The translations under genes and the position numbers were made by a program. DNA of 32,222 bases from Actinomycetes bacterium (lineage in GTDB: Bacteria > Actinomycetota > Thermoleophilia > RBG-16-64-13), in the NCBI GenBank assembly GCA_021802965.1, contig JAJZQZ010000011.1, forward strand, positions 1 through 32,222, in the 5' to 3' direction. Of the stretch, positions 17,460 through 26,313 are shown piece by piece (within the stretch, counting starts at the first letter, position 1; each line of letters opens with the position of its first letter). The notes beneath the pieces were generated by a model. The model worked only from the letters and a program-made list of their open reading frames with translations, did not search any database and was not told where the DNA came from.

Positions 17460-19478
17460 CTATCCATCTACACCCGGGTCGCAGCTCGAACCGATCAACC
17501 TACCCACTAGTGCCTCGTAGATATCCAAAGAGGCCGGATTGGCCAGCGAATCCCGGTTGGTCACCGGCCTTCCGTGAAAAATGTTCGTGACCGCCGTCTC
17601 CACCTTCTTGCCGTTCAGCGTATAAGGTATGTCAGCCACGGCGATGATCTTCGCTGGTACGTGGCGCGGGGAGGCGTTCTCGCGCAGCGTCTTCGCGATC
17701 TTCATCTGGAGCTCGTCGGTGAGTTCGTTGCCGTTGGCCAGCTTCACGAAGAGCAGCACTCGCTGGTCGCCCTGCCAGTCCTGCCCGATGGCGAGCGAGT
17801 CGGCGATCTCGGTCAACCGCTCAACCTGGTTGTAGATCTCGGCCGTGCCGATGCGCACGCCGCTGGGCTTGAGCACGGCGTCGGAGCGACCGTAGAAGGT
17901 CACCCCACCCGTGTCACCGTGGATGAGCACGTAGTCCCCGTGGCGCCAAACACCCGGGTACACGTCAAAGTAGGCGTCGTGATAGTGCTTGCCGTCGGGG
18001 TCGTTCCAGAAGCAGAGCGGCATTGGCGGCGCCGGGGCGAGACAGACGAGCTCCCCCACCTCGTCGCGCACCGGCTGGCCCGCCTCGTCGAAGCACTCCA
18101 CCTTCATCCCCAAGCCTCGGGCCTGGAGTTCGCCTGGGTAGACGGGCAACGTGGGCGTGCCGATGGCGAAACAGCCGTTGATGTCTGTGCCGCCCGAGAT
18201 GGAGTTGAAGTGCACGCCTGACTTGATCGACTCATAGACGTAGGCGAAGCCCTCGGGCGAGAGGGCCGAGCCCGTCTGCAGGATCTCGCGAAGCGCAGAG
18301 AGATCATAGTCGCGGGCAGGTTGCATGCCCTGGGCCTTCAGCAGGTTAATGTAAGTCGCACTGGTGCCGAAGACGGTGACTTTCTCGTCCGCAATGAACT
18401 GCCACAGGGCGCCCAGGTCGGGATAGCCCGGGTTGCCGTCGAACAGGACAACGGTGGCGCCGGCGCCCAGGCCCGAGATAAGCCAATTCCACATCATCCA
18501 GCTGGCGGTAGTGATGTAAAAGAGGATGTCGTCACGGGTGACGTCGGCGTGAAGCACGAGTTCTTTCAGTTGGTTCAGCATCAGGCCGCCCCCTGACTGC
18601 ACGAGGCACTTGGGCTTGCCCGTGGTCCCCGAGCTGAACATGACAACCGCGGGGTGGTCGAAAGGCAGCTGGGCGAAATCGAGGACGGCATCGTCGTGCT
18701 CGCCCAGGAAGTCGTCCCAGCGAAGCGTCGTGGGCGCCGGGAGGCCGGCCGCAGCCCGGGCGGCGGCTGGCGCGGTGAGGTCGACGTTGTTGCCGGCATA
18801 AGAGGCGACCACCACAGTTGCTACCGAGGAGATCCCTGCCACCACTTGGGTCGCGTTCGCGAAGGCGTCGAAGGTCTTGTCCTTGTACAGGTAGCCGTCG
18901 GCGCAGAGGAGCACCTTGGGCTCCACCTGGCCCAGGCGGTCGACGGCCGCTTGGGGACCGATGTCGGTGGCGCACGAGGTCCAGACGCCGCCAATGGCCA
19001 CCGTGGCAAGCATGCCCACGGCCGTCTCGGGCAGGTTGGGGAGGTAGCCGGCGACGACGTCGCCGGATTGGACGCCTGCAGCTCGGAGCGCCCGGGCGAG
19101 GCGGGCGACGGTCTGGTTCAGCTCTCGATAGGTGATCCGATTCGCGGGGCGCGTCTCGCCCTTGAAGAGGAACGCAGTCCGGTCGTCGTCGTAGCGGAGG
19201 AGGTTCTGGGCGAAATTGAGGCGCGCGCCCGGGAACCAACGCGCGCCCGGGAAGCGGCCGAGGTCATCGACCACCGTCTCGTACGTCACCGAGTGCTTGA
19301 CCTGGAGGAAGTCCCACATCGCCGCCCAGAAGGCAGGGATGTCGTCGACCGACCACTGGTATAAGTCGTCGTAGGAGAGGAAAGAGCGGCCGAGTCGCTC
19401 ACCGGCGAAGGTAGCGAAGCGAGTGATGTTCGCCTGGGCGACGCGCTTCGTGGTAGGGGTGTAAAGCGGCTCGGCCAC
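17460..19478 (-). CDS. aacS: Acetoacetate--CoA ligase (acetoacetyl-CoA synthetase)
   Basis: Family-specific N-terminus (FLSYDDLYQWSVDDIPAFWAAMWDFLQVK), GARWFPGARLNFAQNLL, VMFSSGTTGKPKCLVQSGGG, SGGTDINGCFAIGTPTLPVYPGELQARGLGMKVE. Confidence 0.9.
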   Translation of the reverse strand: MAEPLYTPTTKRVAQANITRFATFAGERLGRSFLSYDDLYQWSVDDIPAFWAAMWDFLQVKHSVTYETVVDDLGRFPGARWFPGARLNFAQNLLRYDDDRTAFLFKGETRPANRITYRELNQTVARLARALRAAGVQSGDVVAGYLPNLPETAVGMLATVAIGGVWTSCATDIGPQAAVDRLGQVEPKVLLCADGYLYKDKTFDAFANATQVVAGISSVATVVVASYAGNNVDLTAPAAARAAAGLPAPTTLRWDDFLGEHDDAVLDFAQLPFDHPAVVMFSSGTTGKPKCLVQSGGGLMLNQLKELVLHADVTRDDILFYITTASWMMWNWLISGLGAGATVVLFDGNPGYPDLGALWQFIADEKVTVFGTSATYINLLKAQGMQPARDYDLSALREILQTGSALSPEGFAYVYESIKSGVHFNSISGGTDINGCFAIGTPTLPVYPGELQARGLGMKVECFDEAGQPVRDEVGELVCLAPAPPMPLCFWNDPDGKHYHDAYFDVYPGVWRHGDYVLIHGDTGGVTFYGRSDAVLKPSGVRIGTAEIYNQVERLTEIADSLAIGQDWQGDQRVLLFVKLANGNELTDELQMKIAKTLRENASPRHVPAKIIAVADIPYTLNGKKVETAVTNIFHGRPVTNRDSLANPASLDIYEALVGRLIGSSCDPGVDG

Positions 19479-19906
19479 GGCTGTCCTCCTATTGTGAGGC
19501 TCGAGGGTCCATGCTCAGTCCCACCTGCGCATCGGGACCGAGCCTGTCTGCAATTCCTGATAGAGATCGTCTTCCAGAACTAGGTCCATGCGGCTGGCGC
19601 GTTGGCACCTGACTCCCCCAAGAGTCAGCGACTCCCGACGGCGGGAAAATGGGGTGGGGCGCAAAGACCTGCCACATCCCGAGACGGGGGGTTTGTCTTC
19701 CGAGGAGGACAAAGAATACTGAGGCATCGACTGCCGGTCGACGCCACAGCGGGATGAGAGAGCGAAAGTGACGTCTTGCCTTGTAGCAGGCGTGCGGCGC
19801 AAGCGTCTGATTGCAGCCGCCGCCGGAGGAACTTCCCTCACTGCTCGGTACCGCGGGCTCAGCGGCTCCGCGCGCACGCGTTCATGTCGCTGGCAACAGA
19901 GCGGTG

Positions 19907-20947
19907 TCATGGCATCGACTCGGCGTCGGTCAGGGGCGGGGCGGTCTCCGCGGCCGGCCCGGACATGAGCGCGGGCTCCGGTCGCGGGGCCAGCTTCGAC
20001 GCCGCCGCGTGGAGATGGTCCAGCCACCCCTCGTCGCGCAAGGTGGCGAAGACTTCCCATGCCACAGTCCTCTCGCTCGGACGCACGACCCGGCCCTCCC
20101 GCCGGTGCACCGCTCCGTTGACCAAGCCCTGGATACGCTCGAACGCGCTCAGCTCTGAATCGGGAGCCGCCAGTGGTCGCATTCGGGGTCGCGGTGTGCG
20201 CAGGCGGCCGTGGCGCAGGGGATAGTCGGCGGACATGACGTCGAGCGCGGGGACACCCAGTGTGGCGAGGTCCCAGACGATGATCTCAGCCTGCTGCGCA
20301 GCGAGTAGCGCCGACAAGGGAGCCTCGAACTCGGCGACCTCACCGGGGAGGACCGTCACCACTGCGGGCAATTCGGCCTCAACGAGCTCAACATAGCCAG
20401 CGGCAAGCCTTCGGACAAGATAAAGGTTCTGCGAGTGGATCGCAGCGCCAAGGTCGGCCAGACCGCGCACCTGGGTGACGCACGCATACCCGAGTCGTCG
20501 CGCCACGAGCACCCCTAGCTGCCCGCTGGCGTAGGCCGAGCCGAAGGCGCCGGTCAGAACCAGGTTGCATGCGAGCGTGGCAGCAGCGGCTGCCACGACC
20601 ACGGCCAAACCGGGTGCCCTGGCCTCAGCGAGTGCGCCGTCCCACACCCGCACGGCTCGATCGGCCCCGCGCGCGAGGCCGTCGCGCAGCCAGGGTTCGG
20701 CCTCGGCTAGGCCCAAGTGTAGCAGCACCACTTCGGCGGGCGAAGGGGCCGTGTCCGACTTTTCGGCTTCGGACAACAGCCCGGCCTTCAGCCGGAGCGC
20801 GACGTCAAGCGCTGCGCAGTCGGCTGGATCGAGTTGGGTGACGTCCCACTCGGGGCGCAGGCGGTCGGTACGTAGATCGCGCTCTGGAGAAACGCGTAGG
20901 TCGGGGGAGATCTGTTGCAGGACGAGGATACGCACGCCCAGTGTCAC
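19907..20947 (-). CDS. etfB: Electron transfer flavoprotein beta subunit (EtfB/FixA-like), divergent
   Basis: GTG start at 20947 overlapping the fixX stop (GTGA); EtfB-like architecture (LARGADRAVRV...LPAVVTVLPG) adjacent to etfA, fixC and fixX. Confidence 0.8.
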   Translation of the reverse strand: MTLGVRILVLQQISPDLRVSPERDLRTDRLRPEWDVTQLDPADCAALDVALRLKAGLLSEAEKSDTAPSPAEVVLLHLGLAEAEPWLRDGLARGADRAVRVWDGALAEARAPGLAVVVAAAAATLACNLVLTGAFGSAYASGQLGVLVARRLGYACVTQVRGLADLGAAIHSQNLYLVRRLAAGYVELVEAELPAVVTVLPGEVAEFEAPLSALLAAQQAEIIVWDLATLGVPALDVMSADYPLRHGRLRTPRPRMRPLAAPDSELSAFERIQGLVNGAVHRREGRVVRPSERTVAWEVFATLRDEGWLDHLHAAASKLAPRPEPALMSGPAAETAPPLTDAESMP

Positions 20948-21219
20948 GTCCCCCGGAAGCGGACGCCGAAACCACCTCGTGGGTAGTGCCAGTCCAGCGC
21001 GCCCTGGTCGCAGAGGACGAGGCAGGTGCCGCACTCCAGGCAGGCCTCGTAGGCAAACTCCACTCGCTCGCGCTCCTCACTCCAGGTATAGCAGCGCGCC
21101 GGGCAGGCGAAGGTGCAGGCGCGCACCGAGCACCCCGCGCAACGCTCGTGGACGACGCGGATGTGCGCTTCGGTGTTCACCCGGTAACTGGTGACGTCGA
21201 AGATGCCTTCGATGTTCAC
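20944..21219 (-). CDS. fixX: Ferredoxin-like protein FixX
   Basis: CAGCSVRACTFACPARCYTW...EFAYEACLECGTCLVLCDQGALDWHYPRGGFGVRFR matches the FixX pattern. Confidence 0.93.
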   Translation of the reverse strand: MNIEGIFDVTSYRVNTEAHIRVVHERCAGCSVRACTFACPARCYTWSEERERVEFAYEACLECGTCLVLCDQGALDWHYPRGGFGVRFRGT

Positions 21220-22550
21220 AGGTACGACCGCCCCGCCTCGACCAGGTCGACGACCAGCTCGCGCAGAGCCACTCGGCCCCCCATGGCCGTCCTCCCCAGT
21301 CGGCCCAGCCGTCGCTTGGGCTCACAGTCGGACCGGTACAAGCCATCCATCAGCGCGCCCACCATCTTGGGGTACGCCGAGAAGATGCGGTCGCGGTGCA
21401 GTAGGTGCACCGCTCGGTCGTACGTCTTCATGTCTCGCAGCACGAAACTCTCGCGCAGGCGCTCGTCGTACGCCGCCAGGCGCGCGGCCGAGACATCGCC
21501 GGCGGCGACTGCTTCGACAGCCACCTCGCCCGCCAGCTTGCCCGAGGTCATGGCCAGGTTCATGCCCTCCTGTGCGAGGCCGTTCGTGTAGCACAGCGCG
21601 GCGGCATCCCCCGCAACCAGCACCCCTGCGCCTGACAAGCGCGGGACCATCTTGAGCCCTCCCTCGGGCAGCAGATGGGCCGAGTACTCCACCAAACGGC
21701 CACCCCTAATCAGCGTCGCGACGTACGGCGAAGCAACGAACCTTTCCAACAGCTGGTAGGGAGCGAGGCACCGGATCTTGAGGGAGTCCAGGTGCAGAAC
21801 GACGCCAACGGCCAGGGTCTCGGTCTGCGTGTATACAAAGCCGCCACCACGGACGCCCTCGGTGCAACCGAGGAACTCCTGTGTCGCTCCCTGCTGACCG
21901 ACCAGGCCGAACCGTTCGGCAATTTGCTCCTCGGGCAGACGATAGAGTGCCCTCACTCCCAGGGCGAGTTGGTCGGGTCGGAAGCCCTGGTGGAGGCCGG
22001 CATCCTTGCCCAGCAGCGACAGGGTGCCATCGCAGAGCACTACGACCGGCGCCTCTAGTACGCCGTCCGGTCGGGCGACGCGGACACCGGAAACCCGCCC
22101 GTTCTGCAGGACCAGGCCCTCGACGAGACACCCGGTGAGTAAGGTCACCCCCGCATCGCGCGCCCGCTCAGCGTACCAGCGGTCGAAGCGCGGCCGGAAC
22201 AGGGTCAGGCCGGTACCGACCAGGGCGTCCGACGACACTCGTGCTGCGGCAGGCGCGGAGTCGGCTGCCGATCCATCGCCGTGGTATGCGACCGTTGTGG
22301 CTGAATGTTCGCCCACGACGGTCAGCACCCGTTTGACGACCTGGCGCTCCCAGGGAGCGTCCTGCCAGAAACCTGGCAGCAGCTCCTCGGGAGCCGCACA
22401 GGCGACCACCATCCCGCCGAACATGTTCTTGCCCCCCGGCGTCTCGGCCCGCTCGAGCAGCACGACCCGGGCACCCGCCAGTGCTAGGGTCAACGCGGCG
22501 GTGGTCCCTGCCGGGCCCGCGCCCACGACGATGGCGTCGACCTTATGCAC
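21216..22550 (-). CDS. fixC: FixC / ETF-quinone oxidoreductase-family flavoprotein
   Basis: VDAIVVGAGPAGTTAALTLALAGARVVLLERAETPGGKNMFGG, GVLVAGDAAALCYTNGLAQEGMNLAMTSGKLAGE; GTG start overlaps the etfA end. Confidence 0.92.
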   Translation of the reverse strand: MHKVDAIVVGAGPAGTTAALTLALAGARVVLLERAETPGGKNMFGGMVVACAAPEELLPGFWQDAPWERQVVKRVLTVVGEHSATTVAYHGDGSAADSAPAAARVSSDALVGTGLTLFRPRFDRWYAERARDAGVTLLTGCLVEGLVLQNGRVSGVRVARPDGVLEAPVVVLCDGTLSLLGKDAGLHQGFRPDQLALGVRALYRLPEEQIAERFGLVGQQGATQEFLGCTEGVRGGGFVYTQTETLAVGVVLHLDSLKIRCLAPYQLLERFVASPYVATLIRGGRLVEYSAHLLPEGGLKMVPRLSGAGVLVAGDAAALCYTNGLAQEGMNLAMTSGKLAGEVAVEAVAAGDVSAARLAAYDERLRESFVLRDMKTYDRAVHLLHRDRIFSAYPKMVGALMDGLYRSDCEPKRRLGRLGRTAMGGRVALRELVVDLVEAGRSYL

Positions 22551-23679
22551 TGGCCCCTCCGTCGACCGCCCCAACCCTTCTCGCGATACCTAGGTCGGCG
22601 CTGTCAACAGCCGCTACGCTGTCGCGCCACTCTTTGATCAATGCGACGAGTTCGGGCAGCACCTCGCGCAGGTCGCCGACGAACGCGGTGTCGCTCAACG
22701 CGAGAATCGGCGCCACCGGGTCACGGTTCACTGTCAGGATTCGCTCCGCACCCTGTACCCCCGCCATATGGTGCGGCGACCCGGAGATTCCGAGCGCCAG
22801 GTAGAGGTCGGGCGCGACGGTCTTGCCGGTCTGCCCGACGAGACGCTCCTTGGGTAGCCGCCGGTCGTCCGTAACCGGACGACTCGCGCCCACGGAACCC
22901 TCCAACAGCTCCGCCAACTCGACCACCAGCGCCAAAGCGCCATCTCCCGGGCCGTCAACAGCTCCGGCGCCGGCAGCGACGATCCGGCGCGCATGCACCA
23001 AGTCGACTGTACGATAGTCGGGAGGTACGAAGCCCAGATGACGGACACGACACCCGTCCCCTCTCCGCGCTGTCTGACCAGGCGATATGGTCACGAGGTC
23101 GAGTTTCGCCGAGCCGCCTAGGGTTGCCTGCAGCACGTCTGGGGAGATTGAGACCACCTGGATCCGCCCGGGTGCAAAGGTCGATTCTTGCTCCAAGTGC
23201 CCACCGAAGACCGGCTTCACCCAAGTGAACAATGGATCCCCGTCGGTCGCGCTGCGGTGGGGGACGGCATCGGTCGCCCCGAGCAGGGCACAGGTGTCCA
23301 GGCAAGCGGCCAGCAGGGACGCAAGTTCGCGCCCCAGGTCTGTGTCGGGGCAAAGAACGGTGAGGGCGCCCCGCTCGCGTGAGTGGGCCGCCAAGGCGTC
23401 GGCCAAGGCGGGTAGATCGACAGGCGATCCGTCGGCCGACCAGGTGACATGACCGACAACCGCCACTCGCGCATCGGGCGCCGGTTGCGCAGGCGGGATC
23501 ATTGCCGCCAGCCGAATGGCTTCGGAGGGCAGCCGCAGGTCGAGTCCCCCTTCGGTCGCTCGCGAGTCGGCGTGCGGGTCGGACTCCGCGGGGCGACGGT
23601 CGCGCACCGCGCCCGAGCCCGCCTCAGGCGGCCCCATGGCGGGCTCGATTACGACCAGAATGTCGACGCGGTGGGTCAC
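22543..23679 (-). CDS. etfA: Electron transfer flavoprotein alpha subunit (EtfA/FixB)
   Basis: C-terminal FAD-binding motif LPKERLVGQTGKTVAPDLYLALGISGSPHHMAGVQGAERILTVNRDPVAPILALSDTAFVGDLREVLPEL. Confidence 0.93.
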   Translation of the reverse strand: MTHRVDILVVIEPAMGPPEAGSGAVRDRRPAESDPHADSRATEGGLDLRLPSEAIRLAAMIPPAQPAPDARVAVVGHVTWSADGSPVDLPALADALAAHSRERGALTVLCPDTDLGRELASLLAACLDTCALLGATDAVPHRSATDGDPLFTWVKPVFGGHLEQESTFAPGRIQVVSISPDVLQATLGGSAKLDLVTISPGQTARRGDGCRVRHLGFVPPDYRTVDLVHARRIVAAGAGAVDGPGDGALALVVELAELLEGSVGASRPVTDDRRLPKERLVGQTGKTVAPDLYLALGISGSPHHMAGVQGAERILTVNRDPVAPILALSDTAFVGDLREVLPELVALIKEWRDSVAAVDSADLGIARRVGAVDGGASA

Positions 23680-25625
23680 ACCCGCTTGCCGGCCATGTAG
23701 CCTTCGTAGATAGCCATGTCGATCCGGCGCGGAGCCACGCAGTCACCGGCGCGGTAAAGCTCGGGAACCCGGCCCTTAAGCGCGAAGTACAAGGCGTCGT
23801 CTGCGTCGTTGCCCATGGCGGTGACCACGCTGTCGTACCCCTCGATGGTGAACCAGTTGTTCGAGTACACGTCGAAGCCGTTGAGCGCCGTGCCTTGGAT
23901 CTCCATGACAGCGTAATCGGGGGTGAAGGTAACCCCGGCCTGCAGCAGGCGCTGGCGCGTGAGGTAGAGATCCTGGGTCGGACCGAGCTCGGAGCCGACG
24001 AACAGGCTGGAGGTGACGATGTGCACCGTCTTGCCCGCGGTCGCCAAGGCTTCCGCGGTGGCGGTCGCCTGGTGGTGGCCGTCATAGTCGATCAAGAGCA
24101 CCCGGTCGCCCAGTTCGACTTCGCCGCCGAGCGCCTGCCACACGTTGAACACGTGCGGCCCGTCGGCGCCGCCGACCGGGCAGGTCTTTGGCCGCGACCC
24201 GGTCGTGACGATGACCGCTTCGGGCTCATCGGCAAGCACCTGGTCGGCGGTCACCTCATGCCCGGTAACAACGCGCACAGGCAGCTTCGCAAGCGCCGCG
24301 CGCTCGTTGCGCCCGATCACACCGAACTCGTCGCGGCCCGCACCCCTCATGGCCAGCAGCACCTGCCCGCCCAGCTCCGGCCCACTGTTATATAGAGTGA
24401 CCTCGTGGCCGCGCAGGGCGGCAACCTTGGCGGCCCACATGCCAGCGGGCCCGCCGCCGACCACCGTGACCCGTTTGCGACGCATCGTGGGCCTAAGATG
24501 ACGCTCCCCCTCGATAGCCTCGCTTCCCGCCCCCGGATTCTGGACACAGCCAATGGACTTGTTCAGTCCCACTCGGCCGTAGCAATTCTGGTTGCAGGCT
24601 ATGCAGGAGCGGATCTCTTCGGCCCGCCCCTCCTTGGCCTTATTGGCGAACTGAGGGTCGGCGATCTGGCCGCGCACGACGCCGATCATGTCGGCCTGGC
24701 CGTCGGCCAGCACGCGCTCAGCGAAGGCGGGGTCGTTGATGCGCCCGGTGGCGAACACAGGCAGCGTCACCGCCGACTTCACACCTGCGGACAACGGCAC
24801 CCCGTACCCCAACGGCAGGTGCATGGTGCCGCCCACCAGATAGAGGTTATAGAAGGTTGAAAGTGTCAGGTTGAAGAAGTCGACGTGGCCCGTCGACTCG
24901 AGCCGCCGGGCCATACGCTTGGCGTCGTCCAGCGTCAGCCCCCCCGGGATGAGTTCGTCTGCGCACAGGCGCACGCCCACAGTGTAATCGTCGCCCACGG
25001 CCCCCCGGACCGCAGCCACCAGTTCCAGCGGAAAACGCAGTCGCCGCTCCTCATCGCCGCCGTACTCGTCGTCGCGGAGGTTGGTCAGCGGAGACATGAA
25101 CTGGCGCACCAGAGAGGCGTGCCCGAACTGCAGCTCGACCCCGTCGAAGCCGCCTTCGCGCGCATGTACCGCCGAGCGACAGAAGTGGGCGACGACCTCC
25201 TGGATATCCTCCGGCTCCATGACCTTGGGCACCTCGCGGAAGAGCACGTCGGGAACCGCCGAGGGCGCCCACACCGGCAGCCGTGAGAGACTGCCGCTGC
25301 ACTGCTGGCCGTTGTGGTTGAGTTGGGCGAAAATGCGCGTGTCGAATTCACGCACCGCTCGGGTCAGTCGCTTATATCCGGGGATGACTTTGGGCGCGAA
25401 CGCTTCGATGAGGTGCTCGTACGCCTGGTCGGTCGGGTGCACTGACTGCTCTTCGGTGATGATGAGGCCTGCCCCGCCACGGGCACGTTCGACGAGATAG
25501 GCGATCAGCCGGTCGGTCACCATTCCGTCATCGGCCAAGTTGGTCAGGTGCGCCGAGAAGGAGATGCGGTTTACGACCGTCACCCGGCCGATGGCCAAGG
25601 GAGTAAAGAGGTGCGCATACGACAT
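23676..25625 (-). CDS. OYE/FadH-family oxidoreductase (FMN, 4Fe-4S, FAD/NAD(P)), resembling mycofactocin-associated OYE oxidoreductases
   Basis: N-terminal OYE TIM barrel (LFTPLAIGRVTVVNRI, FDGVELQFGHASLVRQFMSPLTNLRDDEYGG), 4Fe-4S motif CIACNQNCYGRVGLNKSIGC, then Rossmann FAD domain (VTVVGGGPAGMWAAKVAALRGHEVTLY). Confidence 0.92.
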   Translation of the reverse strand: MSYAHLFTPLAIGRVTVVNRISFSAHLTNLADDGMVTDRLIAYLVERARGGAGLIITEEQSVHPTDQAYEHLIEAFAPKVIPGYKRLTRAVREFDTRIFAQLNHNGQQCSGSLSRLPVWAPSAVPDVLFREVPKVMEPEDIQEVVAHFCRSAVHAREGGFDGVELQFGHASLVRQFMSPLTNLRDDEYGGDEERRLRFPLELVAAVRGAVGDDYTVGVRLCADELIPGGLTLDDAKRMARRLESTGHVDFFNLTLSTFYNLYLVGGTMHLPLGYGVPLSAGVKSAVTLPVFATGRINDPAFAERVLADGQADMIGVVRGQIADPQFANKAKEGRAEEIRSCIACNQNCYGRVGLNKSIGCVQNPGAGSEAIEGERHLRPTMRRKRVTVVGGGPAGMWAAKVAALRGHEVTLYNSGPELGGQVLLAMRGAGRDEFGVIGRNERAALAKLPVRVVTGHEVTADQVLADEPEAVIVTTGSRPKTCPVGGADGPHVFNVWQALGGEVELGDRVLLIDYDGHHQATATAEALATAGKTVHIVTSSLFVGSELGPTQDLYLTRQRLLQAGVTFTPDYAVMEIQGTALNGFDVYSNNWFTIEGYDSVVTAMGNDADDALYFALKGRVPELYRAGDCVAPRRIDMAIYEGYMAGKRV

Positions 25626-25723
25626 CGCCCTACTTCACCTCCCGCTGCAACGCCGCCGGAAACCGACGGAAGCGGGGACCATCCCCATCCAGATAGCAGA
25701 AGACCGAAAACTCTCCATACCCC

Positions 25724-25816
25724 TTAGTAGACCCCGCAAATGCCGTCCACGGCCAGCTGCTCGATCTCGATCTCCTCAAGGATCTCCGGCAACTCGGTCG
25801 CCCCTTCCACTCCCAA
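25724..25816 (-). CDS. mftA: Mycofactocin precursor peptide (MftA-like); start uncertain (TTG at 25816 or GTG at 25810)
   Basis: Short acidic leader and C-terminal core ...GATELPEILEEIEIEQLAVDGICGVY*, matching the conserved IDGMCGVY-type terminus of MftA; only visible in the ORF track as the tail of 25724..26014. Confidence 0.82.
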   Translation of the reverse strand: MGVEGATELPEILEEIEIEQLAVDGICGVY

Positions 25817-26313
25817 ACTGTCGTCACAAAGATCTATTGTCGTGCGATCCTTCGTCGGCTCGAGTCCTCGGGACAGCGGCCGAGAATCTGTCTCCCGCGT
25901 AGCACTGACGCCGCCGAGCCAGCACTTCTGGTCGGACTGGGGCAGGTTGTCTTGGCCCTGCAGATCTGGCACCGGTTCCTCCACTTGTCGTACTCCACGT
26001 TGCGCTCGCCACACTCCCTATCGGCCGGTTTGCCCGCTCCGCCGTTCAGGATCATGAGAGAGCATCAAACGATTTGCCTGCGTACGCGAGCTCAGCACTG
26101 GTCTAGCCAACTCGGGCAACGGCGACGCCAAAGACCGAAGAGCCTCTGTCCGGGGGCCCGCATCTCGCGGCATCCTCAGTCGCACGACCGGTCGAGACGT
26201 GCTGCGTCAAGGACGACAACGCCCCTGAACCCCATCGCGGAGCGGGTTAGTCCGATTCCCCCACGACGAATCGGTGGATAGAAGAAACCAGAAACTGGAA
26301 GACGAAAAAGCGC

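Noticed and set aside
19662-19676. Sigma-54-like -24/-12 element (TGGCAGG...TTTGC) upstream of aacS
   Set aside because: Spacing is one base short, the related copy near 31975 has TTTGT instead of TTGC and points away from the ADH, and sigma-54 is usually absent in actinobacteria.
25834-26055. Cys-containing 73-aa ORF upstream of mftA, considered as MftB or a second RiPP precursor
   Set aside because: No RRE-like fold signature, no good ribosome-binding site, and no recognisable core peptide.
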